A stretch of 64,000 nucleotides of DNA from assembly GCA_026545225.1 (NCBI GenBank), contig CM048846.1, positions 35,475,501 through 35,539,500 on the forward strand. The letters run 5' to 3'. The DNA is from Cornus controversa (lineage: Eukaryota > Streptophyta > Magnoliopsida > Cornales > Cornaceae). A program made the translations under genes and the position numbers. Shown here piece by piece: positions 1-10,480 of the stretch. The notes beneath the pieces were generated by a model, which worked only from the letters and a program-made list of their open reading frames with translations, was not told the DNA's origin and made no database searches. The first letter of the stretch is position 1. Each line of letters starts with the position of its first letter.

Positions 1-1514
1 TTAGATTCTGAAAGCCCACATGAGGTTTTAAAGTAGTCAGGACCAAAGCCATGAAATGCTAAAAAAAACTAAAAGGGTTATGGTATTGAGAGCTAAGTGT
101 CTTGGTTTCTTGCTGATGTTAAGAAGCATATATATAATCATATGTATGTATATAATGTTTCCTGCAATTATTCCTCAACTTTGTATTCTATGGACTAATG
201 AATTTGATTCCATGCTTGTCATGGGTCCCAATCATGATTCATGACAGAAACATTTGGTTATTTACTATTAATTGACTCAGGATTGTGATAACCTCTATTG
301 GGTGCCTAACCAAAATGGAAAGGACACTTGTTTTTGGACAGAGGAACTGATATGTAAGAATGCTACTAAAATGGTTGCATTTTAGTTTTGGGAATATATT
401 ACATTTTTAGGGAAGACTTCCTGAACATTTGGTGCAACCATATTATAGCTTAATGGATGTCTAAGAAATGTTATAACGTGGACATTGCTAAGCACTTAAA
501 GCATTACAAAAAATTGTGTGAGATGACCTAGACTAGATAATTAAAAAAAAAAAATAGAATAAGAGGAAGTAAAGGGGAGTAGTTTGGCACTGTTTATCTT
601 GACTTGACATCTAGGCTCCGTTTGGTTCAACGTAAAACAATTTTTTCATTGTAAAATATTTTCTCAAGGTAGATATATAACATTTAAACAAAAAATATTT
701 TCTCAACGTAAAAATAATTATTGGCTAATATAAAAAATTTCAACCTGCCAATTAATCTAATTTAGTAAAAGAATATCCTAATTAATCAGATTATCCTCAA
801 GTCAATGACTCATTGTTTGGTAAGGCAAAAAATTTCGTACTAAATTGCAAAAAGTAACATATAACTTTAGTTAATTTATTTGCTATAAATAATAGAATGT
901 TTTCTTTTTCTCATATATTTTCAACTCTGTACTTGTCGATGCCACCAATGCACGAAATATATTTTACTTACTTATAACCTGTGTGCTTGTCAATACGTGT
1001 GTTTGCACTTCAAGATCATAGTTTTATGGAAAGATTTAATCATAAGTAACCTGGTTTTATTAGTTGAAACAGCATATACTAATAATAATTGTAAACCATA
1101 TGCATATAATAATTGTAAAATATATTGCCTATATAGGTTGTAAGAACACAACCCCATGGTTCTCTCTCTCTCCTTTAACCCCGTGTCCTACGTAAAACAT
1201 GCACCCCATGATTAATTATTAGCTTGTGATACATATACTTAATATTTCGTAATTAGATAAAGAGTATTATTTTTAGGAATTTATTTATATATTGGCATTC
1301 TTGATTTTCTTTCTCAATATATTTGATGTCTCTTGCTAGCATTTTCTTCTTTTTTTTTTTCCTTTTTATTTTTTTAATGTCTTTCTTAATTATGTAGGTT
1401 CCAAATGCATGTGAGCACACTCTTTTTTTCTCTTGCGTTGAGTAATAATATGTTGAGGTTTTTTGTAAGCTGGTTCTCTCATACTCTTGTATTGTCTCTG
1501 ACCGGTTTATGCAG
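1..1514. other. AT-rich sequence without a recognisable gene
   Basis: I see no credible coding sequence here; the short open frames are AT-rich noise. At about 614 the bases GGCTCCGTTTGGTTC resemble the terminus of a plant hAT or Harbinger MITE, but I could not find a matching inverted end. Sequence just before 1515 looks like intron, ending in TATGCAG. Confidence 0.5.
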
Positions 1515-1594
1515 ATGGAAGTATTTGTTTGGATATTCTGCAAAATCAATGGAGTCCAATCTATGATGTAGCTGCTATACTTACATCTATTCAG
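1515..1594 (+). pseudogene. Isolated exon of a RAD6/UBC2-type ubiquitin-conjugating enzyme
   Basis: Read with the split GAT codon at 1514, this exon encodes [20 protein letters not shown] followed by AILTSIQ. That is the segment around the catalytic cysteine (TGT at 1526-1528) of the RAD6/UBC2 class of E2 enzymes, which pass ubiquitin to targets such as histone H2B. It has an acceptor-like TTTATGCAG before it and a GTATAG donor after it. I found none of the other E2 exons in the flanks, so this is a gene fragment, not a working gene. Identity of the family is near certain from the peptide; the broken status is inferred from missing exons. It lies about 0.9 kb from ARF exons in the same orientation, suggesting capture by a mobile element. 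Confidence 0.85.
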
Positions 1595-2478
1595 GTATAG
1601 TGGGGTTGAGTTTGTATGATCATTAAATTATGTGTTTGATAGGTATTGCATGAGCATATTATTTCTTGTATATGTAAAGAATTGCTTCATAGATCATACT
1701 TCAAATCATTTAGTAAAAAGTAAAACAGAAGCTAGTCTACGTCTACCTGGTTCGTGCTAAAAATGGAGTATAATGAGAACTGTTATTAAAATTTTCCTGC
1801 CATGAACTTGTTGCTGATTCAAGTATTATTGAGCACTCAAAGTGTGTATTTTATATTTTCAAGCATGAGATCTTGAGAAATGAGTATAGTTGCATATTCC
1901 AAATGTGTGCAATACAAAGTTAATACACAGCCTTATGTCACACGTATTTATGTATTGGCCGTAAATCATAATCTCCAATTTCTTCTCTGCAGGTATTCAA
2001 TATGTGAAGCACATGTTATTCTTTTTCATGTTATTGATAACCCTTGTGCATTTCCTTCAACAGTAAGGGCAAATGGACTTCTTCTTTCTTCCACTCTCCC
2101 TTTCCCCTTCAATATGTGGTATCTTGAACAGATGAATGCACAGTTGTGACTGGTGATTAATTGAGCAATGCTAAGCTCAGCTCAATTTCATTAAAATGCC
2201 GAGGCAATTAACTGTCGGGAGCTTAACCTGTATTAGACTGAATTGGTTATCTCTTCTCTCCCTTATCTCTTGACAATGTCGCTAATATAAACTATGCAGC
2301 CTTTCTTGTTTTAGTATGGTCGATATTAAGGCAGTGATTCCTTGCAGCTGTCTTATTTGTTCTAAATCTTTATGAGGTCTGATAATTTGGTGTGAAATGA
2401 AATGCTCTTGATTCTTCCATCATTAGGGAAGCTTTCATGTTAAGAATGCCTGGACATTCTCTATTCTTTCTTATGCAG

Positions 2479-3374
2479 ATTCGTCCATTGTGGAGGCACT
2501 ACTTCCAAAACACACAGGGTCTTATATTTGTGGTGGATAGCAACGACAGAGACCGAGTTGTTGAGGCAAGAGATGAGTTGCATAGGATGTTGAATGAGGT
2601 CGGTAGCTTTCAATTAATTAAGTTTAGTCATTTGTTTATATTTTGGCAGAAATATTGAACTTCGTGGATCTCTGACAATGTCAATGATCAGTATTTTCAA
2701 GTGTATATTACTTTTAACTGTGTTCTGTTTTGCAGAAGAGAAATGGAAATTGAGAACACAGAGCTATTATATGACTTGTTTTTAAATGAGCCTTTAAGTA
2801 AAACTGGTTAGATCGGTTTTAAAGTTCCCATGACCCTAAAGTTTAATATCACTTTAAATTTCTTCACGTTGATCTAATCTTCATCTTTTCCTTTGCTATT
2901 ATGAGATTCTCATTGATAGGAGAGGTGTTACCAAAGCATAGTCAATTTTGATTTTGTATAAAGAAGCATTCTTATTCAGCATTATTGGATGATAGGTTTA
3001 TAAATATATATTTTATATTTATATTTATGGGGAAAAAAGTAATTAAGAGATTGAACAAGAATTTTAACACATCTAGTAGCCGCAAGTCTCATCAACCATG
3101 ACAAGTTGACAACTAAAGCAACTCTCATCCCCAACCTGATTTGGATAAATGAAATGCCAAATGAGGAAGCTCTATTGGAACTTTGCTGGAAGATAGAGAA
3201 AAGAAGTTTAACGAGTCCTAGTGGTTTAATTAGTCAGTTGTTTTTGCACTAGTCTTACGCTCTGTTCTTTGCAGGTACATCCAGAGCACCTGTGCAACCT
3301 CTGGGGAGGGGCTCTACGAGGGATTGGAGTGGCTCTCCAACAACATTGCTAACAAGGCAAGTACTTGGATGTAG
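2479..3374 (+). pseudogene. ARF-type small GTPase fragment, internal exon missing
   Basis: Two exons of an ADP-ribosylation factor are visible. Exon 2479-2598 encodes 40 residues starting [20 protein letters not shown] and ending HRMLNE, the switch II to alpha-3 region, after an acceptor TTATGCAG. Exon 3275-3374 completes a split Trp codon and encodes [20 protein letters not shown] through NNIANKA, then STWM and a stop: the normal ARF C-terminus with a slight extension. The exon that should lie between, with the NKQD guanine-specificity motif, is absent from 2599-3274. The N-terminal exons with the myristoylation glycine and P-loop are absent upstream. ARFs recruit vesicle coats at the Golgi; this copy cannot bind GTP and is a fragment. 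Exon sequences are otherwise undamaged, so capture may be fairly recent. Confidence 0.85.
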
Positions 3375-3881
3375 AAGAATCATTGGATGGAGCCCAAGTG
3401 TTATTTCTCTCTTCATAATTTATTTTTCTTCTATTTTTGATATTTCTCTTAATTGCAGGCATGAGGTAATTGCAGAATAGATCTTGCGGGTTGATCCTGG
3501 ATGCAGGGTGGTCTTTATCTAGTCCTCTCTCTCTCTCTCTCTTTTTTTTTTTTGCTCTCCCCTCCCCTCTCCTCCTAAATGGTTTTGTGGCTATGAATTT
3601 CATTTTTCAGAAGGCATGTTGGTTTTCATTCAGGACTTCCTCCTCTTTTGCATGGGAATTCGAGCTGGTTGAATTTCTGCAATGTGACTTATTGCTCTGA
3701 TTTCTTTGTTTGTTAAAATATGTATTTTTAAATTTCAACTACTGATTGTAGAAACAAACATTTTCATATGTATATATATATTTTTATTAGAGCTTTTCAC
3801 TTGGATGCTTGGACTCATATATTTTTATCATCTTTTAAATTTCTTATGATTGATGCCTTGAAACTTCCAAGTAAGACAAGC
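3375..3881. other. ARF 3' flank, no other gene
   Basis: Pyrimidine-rich sequence with a CT microsatellite (about 3523-3542) and TA-rich stretches. It may be the 3' untranslated region or flank carried with the ARF fragment. No coding signal is seen on either strand. Confidence 0.4.
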
Positions 3882-4023
3882 GGAAGAAGTATATGGTTGA
3901 GAATATAAGTAAATGAGTTGGCAAATGCCTGGTAGACTCGGCTAGGAAGGATGGAAGAAGTATATGGTTGAGAATATAAGTAAATGAGTTGGCAAATGCC
4001 TGGTAGACTCGGCTAGGAAGGAT
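3882..4023. repeat. Two-copy tandem duplication, 71-bp unit
   Basis: The unit starting GGAAGAAGTATATGGTTGAG at 3882 is repeated head to tail from 3953 and looks identical by eye, indicating a recent slippage or replication event. Confidence 0.9.
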
Positions 4024-4176
4024 TGATGATTTTACATACTATAAAGAGTATGATTAAAGACACTTAATTATATACATATATATATATACACACACACACA
4101 CAGTAGGGACATTGCTTAGCACGATTATAAAATGTTAGCTTGCATGTCTAGAGCACCACAAACAGATTCTAAATCT

Positions 4177-4177
4177 G

Positions 4178-4209
<32 letters not shown>

Positions 4210-4557
4210 ACTTTTACCGGCGGTTTTTTGTTAACCGCCGGTAAAAGTATCATTTTCCAGCAGTTTTTATAAAACCGCCGGTGATTTACCGGCGGTTTAT
4301 AATAAACTGCCGGTAAAAATTACCTATTAGGGGCACTTCAAAGGTATTTTCCGGCGGTTTTTATCCGCCGGTATAATTCCGGCGGCTGCAAAAAAACTGC
4401 CGGTAATTACCGGCAGTTCAGAAAAACCGCCGGTAATTCTCTACCGGCAGGACATTTTCCGGCAGATTTTTTAACCGCCGGTGTAGTTTTTTCCGGCGGT
4501 TTTGAAGGCATTTTCCGGCGGTTTTAACCGCCGGTGATATAGAAAAACCTTGTAGTG
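4177..4557. mobile_element. CACTA-type miniature element with CCGGCGG subterminal repeats
   Basis: The right end reads, on the minus strand, CACTACAAGG, the hallmark terminus of CACTA (En/Spm) transposons. Inside are a dozen or more alternating copies of CCGGCGG and CCGCCGG, typical of the subterminal transposase-binding repeats of this superfamily. TCT at 4174-4176 and 4558-4560 is consistent with the usual 3-bp target duplication. The left terminus is degraded: the CACTA bases are missing and replaced by a poly-A run of about 30. No coding capacity, so non-autonomous. Many CCGGCGG/CCGCCGG pairs can form hairpins. Confidence 0.75.
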
Positions 4558-4558
4558 T

Positions 4559-4675
4559 CTGCTGAATAAGATAATTGAGCACAATCTCTCTCTGAAGGCG
4601 GAGATCAATGATGTGGAGCTTTTAGTTTTCTCGTCTCTTGAATTGCCACAACAACATTGGAATAAGTCGAAGTAA
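4559..4675 (+). pseudogene. Possible exon end of an unidentified gene
   Basis: A 38-codon open frame directly after the CACTA-type insertion encodes a plausible peptide containing SLKAEINDVELLVFSSLELP and ends at TAA. The composition looks protein-like rather than random. It is faintly reminiscent of the VELLIFPS-type motif of plant PHD/AIPP2-like proteins, but I would not name it. No start is seen. Confidence 0.25.
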
Positions 4676-5663
4676 CTTCTCTTGATCCTTAATTTTAGTC
4701 GCTGTTGCAAGTTTATCAAAAGTAGTTTAAGTTTACGGAATGAAGTTGAAATATTCTGAATTAAATGTTTGCAGGGATTTGTAGGAAGTATTATACGTGG
4801 GGTGTGTTTAGGCGAAAGCAGTACACCTGTGCCTTTGTACAACCAACAATTCGTGACAAGTAGCGGTTCCGGTGTGTCACGCCAAAGTACATATTAGAAG
4901 CAGCAGCCAAGGTCACATCATTCTTTTGCTAAAACCATGACTACTAGAAGTACCCATAAGCAAGTAGCCATTCATTTAAGTTATCGCGTTCTCCTTTTCT
5001 TACCAAAGCTAAAACTTCCTCGCCTGTTTTTTGTTTTAATTTTTTATTTTTTATATCTTCTCACTCATTCAACCTTATTAGGCTTCAGGAGACACAGCAA
5101 GGATGTGATTAAGTAGGCAAGCTTAGATTGCAGCATGGACAATGCGATAATGGATATAGAATAGAAGCATTTGATGTTAACTCCTCCCAGACCAAAACAA
5201 CTTTGGGCCATTTGTTGAGGTTGAAAGACGCTGACATTTGTGAGCCTTATCTAGAGGGTGGGTGTAATATCCTGCACTTTTAATAAAGTTTGTATTATGG
5301 TTTTAGGATTAAATTACAATCATATGTGCAATGTCTCAATAGGACATAGAAATTTGACTGGACCAAATGAGCTGGCTACGTTAAGAAATGTAATAAATGT
5401 CATGGTGCATTTTGATGGTTTAGTTATCCATGGTGGATTTGAGGGTACAACTTGTTATGTTCTTGGGTTAAAATAGTTAGGCGCAGAAGATAGAGAAAAG
5501 TGAAATATAAAGAAAGCAAAGAACTGGATAATGGTTGTGAAAAGTTGAGAGGCTTGACTAAAATATGGAAAATAAGTTAGTGGTGGAGAAAAATTGTAAA
5601 TATAGGAAATTTGTCTTGTTTTGAAAGGAAAAAAAATATATATATATATATATATATATATAG
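4676..5663. other. No recognisable gene
   Basis: AT-rich sequence with short open frames lacking codon bias or motif. A TA microsatellite occupies about 5637-5661. Confidence 0.4.
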
Positions 5664-6060
5664 AAGGAATAGTAGGACACCTGCTAACGTTAGAGAAAGG
5701 TCTCTACGTATGGTATATCCATACATGTGAGACATGTAAAAAAAAAAAAACTAATAATAATTAAAAAAATAATGAATATATTGTGTGAAACGTATCACAC
5801 TAAGAGCTAGTGTAAATCCTCCTCTCCTCAGATGAGATGCAAGTAAATCCTCCTCTCCTCACATGAGAAGAAATAGTGGGACACATGCCACCATTAGAGA
5901 AAGGTCTCTACATATGGTATATCCATACATGTGAGACACATGCAATGTAAAATAATAATAATATTAATAATAATAATAATAATAAAATTAAAGTAATGAA
6001 TATATCAACAAGAGCTAGTGTAAATCCTCCTCTCCTCTCATGAGATACACATAATATATC
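5664..6060. repeat. Tandem duplication with about 204-bp unit
   Basis: Two diverged direct copies (from about 5664 and about 5868). Each holds the sequences AGAGAAAGGTCTCTAC and TGGTATATCCATACATGTGA and ends with AAATCCTCCTCTCCTC. Divergence is around ten percent by eye, and an ATA/TAA microsatellite differs in length between them. Confidence 0.8.
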
Positions 6061-6756
6061 TATACAATATGTGTATAGATATATTATAGAAAAGGAAGAT
6101 TTCCCAACAACCTATACTTAAATATAACATTTGAAGAGAAAATAAAGAGAAACCAGTAAGCTTACCATTCGGCCAACACAGAACAGAGAGAGAGAGAGAG
6201 AGAGAGGAAGAAGAAGAAGAAGAAAAGGAAGTCCAAAGAAAGGTAGGCTTTCTTACTCCAATTTCTTTTGAAGTGTTGTTTAAAATTGTCAAAAACTTAA
6301 AATTCTTGTATGATTGATCCTTTACACATGAAAACATGAAATTATGTTATCAAAATTCTTTGTCAAGCATGAAAGTAGTTGAAGAAATTAGTAGATTTTG
6401 ACTCATGTTTCTGTTGGAAACCTGAACTGAACAACATAGGTTTAGGGTGAAATCCGCTGGGAAAAAAACTGAATTTTAAAGCGGAAACCCTCCACTGTTT
6501 TCTCCAATTACTGACCTGATTTGTGAAGCTTTTTATAAAAGTAATTTAGTAATAATAAAGTAGGGTCAATTACCTTCCAAATGGATTTGGATTCTTGCAA
6601 ATTGAGTTAGTATGCTATTTTTGGTGAATTTTTAAAAATAACATGTTTTTGCTGAAATTTTTTATAAGTTTTGGACAGCAGTGCTTTTAATGGATTTATT
6701 CCATGGCCTGGGATCCTCTCCAGCGGAATCTCTCTCCAGCGAAATTTGTCTTGAGT
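6061..6756. other. No gene; possible remnant of a Copia 5' LTR
   Basis: A GA-repeat/GAA stretch (6187-6230) is followed by AT-rich sequence that runs into a tRNA-primer-like site at about 6760. By position the last few hundred bases could be a Copia 5' LTR, but they do not resemble the Copia LTR at 15807-16156, so I assign no LTR boundary. Confidence 0.3.
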
Positions 6757-6962
6757 AACAATTGGTATCAAAGCCTCGGCTCTAATATTATCTTAACTGA
6801 CTTAGGGTTGATCCATAGCTAACATAAGAAACCGTCAATATGAATAAAGTCATTCAAATAATCGACCTCATTGGTTTGATAGAACAAACTACAACTATTG
6901 GAAAAATAGGATGATAGATTTTCTTCAACCTCAAGACTATCAAATTTGGCAAGTTAATACCT
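6757..6962 (+). pseudogene. Copia-type retrotransposon PBS and gag N-terminus remnant
   Basis: TTGGTATCAAAGC at about 6759 resembles the initiator-tRNA-Met primer-binding site (usual TGGTATCAGAGC). About 120 bp later an open stretch encodes FDRTNYNYWKNRMIDFLQPQ and continues DYQIWQVN. This matches the conserved N-terminal gag (DUF4219/UBN2) motif of plant Copia elements. The frame closes soon after and the rest of gag-pol is missing until an RNase H remnant at 15482, which may or may not belong to the same insertion. Confidence 0.6.
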
Positions 6963-7099
6963 TATTAGGTATTAGGTGATTCCGACACGCCTTGACAATC
7001 CCAACATGCCAAATATAATGCATAGATATCTTATTAGGTATTAGGCGATCCTGACACGCCTGCATAATTAACATTTAAATAAAAATCTAACATACTTAA

Positions 7100-8693
7100 A
7101 AGCATACTAATTAATATCATGTAAATTCTATCATCCCATTTATTAATTTAAATAAATAAAAATAATAACATAACATACTATGAACGTAAATGAGTTTAAC
7201 ATACTCCCACAAACTGTTTTCAACACCGTACAATTAGTCAAGAACATTTATTCAATCAAAGAAACAATTAGAGAAAATTAAACAATTTATTAAAAGAAAA
7301 CCCCACAATAAAGCTAACACCTCAATTTAAACATCAAGTATCTAAACCTAGCTTTAATCCTAGGTTTCCATGCAAAATCTGTTTTTAAAAGTCTTAAATT
7401 ACATTTCTGGTATTTTCTGGAATTTTTCGAAAATTTTAAAATATTTTCCAAATAAAAAAAATGAAAACCCACATTTTTGAGGTATATTTTTAAAACTAAT
7501 TTAACCACGAGGAAAACTCATTTCCACTTGAAATTTAAAACCCAAGTATATTTTGACCCTAAAAGGTTACCCAAATTTTTTTAGAATTTTCTGAAATTTT
7601 TAAAACATTTCTAAAATAAAAGGAAATTAAAATCTAGTTTTAAGGCACACTTTTTATACTACTTTAACTACAAGGAAACCTCATTTTGACTTGAAATTTA
7701 AAACCCAAGTGCATTCTGTCCCCAAAAGATTACCCAAATTTTTTTAGAATTTTCAAAAATTTAAAAACAATTTTAGAAATTACTTTTCCTATTTTTCTAA
7801 CTTAAAAAAACAATTTAAAAAAATTTAAAAATATAAAAATATCTCGAAAAGTGGGCCCAGTGAGTGGGACCCAACGGACTTTTTCTAGTCCTTGGCCGAC
7901 GGCGCACGTGCCCCCACGCGCTGGCGGGGCACGTGACCCCCTTTTTTTTTTTTCTTTTCTTTTCTTTCTTCTTCCTTTTCCCTGTATCAGTTTTCAGCGA
8001 CCACTATTCAACCATGGAACCTGAGCTTTCCGACCATTTTTTGGCCACCTCCGGACCCCGAATCGCGCCTATAAATAGACCATTAAACTCGTATCGATAT
8101 AAGCTACGCATTAGTACCAAAATCACACCCTCTTGCGGCCTAAATCAAAAACGCCTAATTTCAAGTTTCAAAAATCTAGAATTTCAAACTCAATTTTCCA
8201 TCAATCTACCTAACGGTTCGCAACCAAACTTTCAAGGATTGTTCAGGGAAGCAAGATCTATCTATTAATCGAACAAAAACTCGCCTATACATATATACAC
8301 CCGCCTATATATATATACATGCATATACATATAAAAAAATACCCTATAGCAGTACCAAACCTCTAGAATCTTCATGCTTAATTCACAGAATCATCCTTAG
8401 CATGCATAAACATTCAATTTCATAATTAAATACATAAAAAAAATATTCCAACAACATGTATATACAAATAATATATATGTCTATAGATTCAAAGGGGAAG
8501 AGAAGAGTTCGAACTTTCCTTGTGATATTGAGCAAAATCACATTTTCTCTCTTTTTCTAGCGTCTACCGTTTTCTCCCTGTCTATGCGTAAAAACCCTCT
8601 GTGCGTAGAAATTACTGAACCCTAATTTCTTTTCTCTTATTTAATATTCCTAAATAATTAAACTAATAAATATAAAATATTTAGCCCAACTAG

Positions 8694-8737
<44 letters not shown>
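7100..8737 (-). mobile_element. Gypsy LTR sequence, left part (interrupted by the Mutator element)
   Basis: This stretch and 15171-15480 flank the Mutator element and together look like a minus-strand gypsy LTR. Its 5' end reads TGTAATACCCCGTAAA from 15480, a start typical of chromovirus (Del/Tekay-like) LTRs. The inner part holds two diverged copies of about 180 bp (roughly 7370-7560 and 7560-7745), sharing AAATTTAAAACCCAAGT and TTACCCAAATTTTTTTAGAA. The left boundary is not resolved. No gene is supported; the open frame at 7864-8268 is low complexity. Confidence 0.45.
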
Positions 8738-8741
<4 letters not shown>

Positions 8742-9025
8742 TACTGATCTCTTGCTCACCGGTGAGCAAGAGATTTTATCCACACTTTGATTAGTGGCCA
8801 TTAGATTAAATCTAACGGCCACTAAACAAACCCACTTACCTCTTTTATTAAAACCACAAAACCACTTTCTCTATGTTTTAATTTTAGAATATTAATATTA
8901 CATTAATGCCTTTCCTAATCTAAAATAAAAAATTGTATGCTTTCTTCTTCTTTTTTTTCTACGACGAAGGCCGGCCACCATTTGCTTCTTCATTATTATT
9001 TTTTCTCAGTTTTCATTATTCTCGA
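8738..9025 (+). repeat. Left terminal inverted repeat of the Mutator-like element
   Basis: It matches the reverse complement of 14882-15170 with about seven differences by eye (roughly 97% identity). It carries a perfect 28-bp palindrome at 8747-8774, centred on CTCACCGGTGAG, and a near-perfect 33-bp palindrome at 8792-8824 built on TAGTGGCC/GGCCACTA. Confidence 0.92.
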
Positions 9026-10377
9026 CTCCTTACCAACGTAGCACTGCGTCTATCTCCTTATCAAAGTAAGTAATTATTTTCTACACACACATATGTATAT
9101 ACAGGTATTGTTTGCTTCCTTTAAGCATTAACTTATTTTTATTGGTATCTATCTATTTAATATAAAGCGGGGGTAAGCCCCAGGGAGTGATAAAAGCAAT
9201 CAGTCTCATCTTATCTCCTTGCCCCAGGCCAATTGTTTGCTTTCCAAGAATTAGTAACTTTAGGGTAAAGTATGAGCCAGTGTCATTCCCTCTCTTCTTA
9301 GTGCCGTAAATTTATACCATGGTACTAGTGGGTCAAGATTGGCTTGTAATACAGAACCTATATAGGCAGGGGTAGGTAAATATATATATATGTATGTACG
9401 TATTTTTCCAAACACTCAAAACGGGTTTCATAGTTTAAACTGGACATAATTCCACAATCCGAAGCAAGGATCCCTGTTGAAAGTTTCAATCAGACTCCAA
9501 CGAATAACCTTCAAGAGCTTGCTAATGATGTTATGTATTGATTTGTAAAATATTTTAATACCAAAGAAATTCTCTTTTTAGGATTTTAATCATGTAGTTT
9601 GATACCTCTCCTTCCTTAACTATCAGTATCACCTCAAATTGTTGGCTTTCAAATCATGCATTTTTGTATTTCTTTTATGTGTGTGTGGTTTTAAATATCA
9701 TGGTAACCAAATCCCGTTACACGGTATTTTTCATTAATTTTTAGCTTTTGTGTTTGGCATACTTCCTGGTGGCAAAATGTTTATCATCTAATTATTTCTT
9801 CAAAATAAATAGTTTTGAATGTGTTCACTAATGCTGATGTTAATTGCTCTCTGGAGATGAACAATACAGTCGAGCGCATATCTGTATAATGCTCAAAAAA
9901 TTTAAAACATTTCCATCAAGAATGCTCCTTTTGGTGTATGAGGTTAATGATTTCTCATCGTTTGCAACATTCTCTTAGTCTGGTTACTCTATCTGCTATT
10001 TTCATGTATCAAATTTGACTTTTCACACTCCTTTTGTTACTTGGAGATGTGTAAGATGATCCAATTGATTTTTTAAAGTTAAATTTGCTTCTAATGCTTG
10101 TCCTTTTTCTGTAGGAAGAGTGACACAAGAAAGTGTAATATATAGCTTTGACACTCTTTGATCGACCTTCTTAGTGGAAAACACATTCCCCCTGGCCACG
10201 TATGTATTTATCTCTTTTCTAATAACTTTCAAATGAAAACAACTTACATGTGCTCTGCAGTTCTATTTTTTATTTTCTTGATAATGACATGAACTTTCAA
10301 TTTAGTGCACCTCCAACATCTTTTACATGTAAGAGATTTTATCCACAACTTACACTGTTTGCTCTCCATCACCATTA

Positions 10378-10418
<41 letters not shown>

Positions 10419-10480
10419 AATGAATTGTCTTTTATTTAAAAAAAGAAAACATCTAAATTATTGCATATCTTTCTTTAGGA
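9026..10480 (+). promoter_or_regulatory. 5' region of the transposase gene inside the element
   Basis: No open frame with recognisable motifs. It should hold the promoter and an untranslated leader. TATCTTTCTTTAG just before the first ATG at 10481 looks like a 3' splice site, so a leader intron is plausible. A CT/TA microsatellite lies at 10379-10418. Confidence 0.45.

Noticed and set aside
7864..8268. 134-codon ORF with a TATAAATA-like box at about 8070
   Set aside because: Low-complexity F/S-rich translation in LTR sequence that reads on the other strand; no family resemblance.
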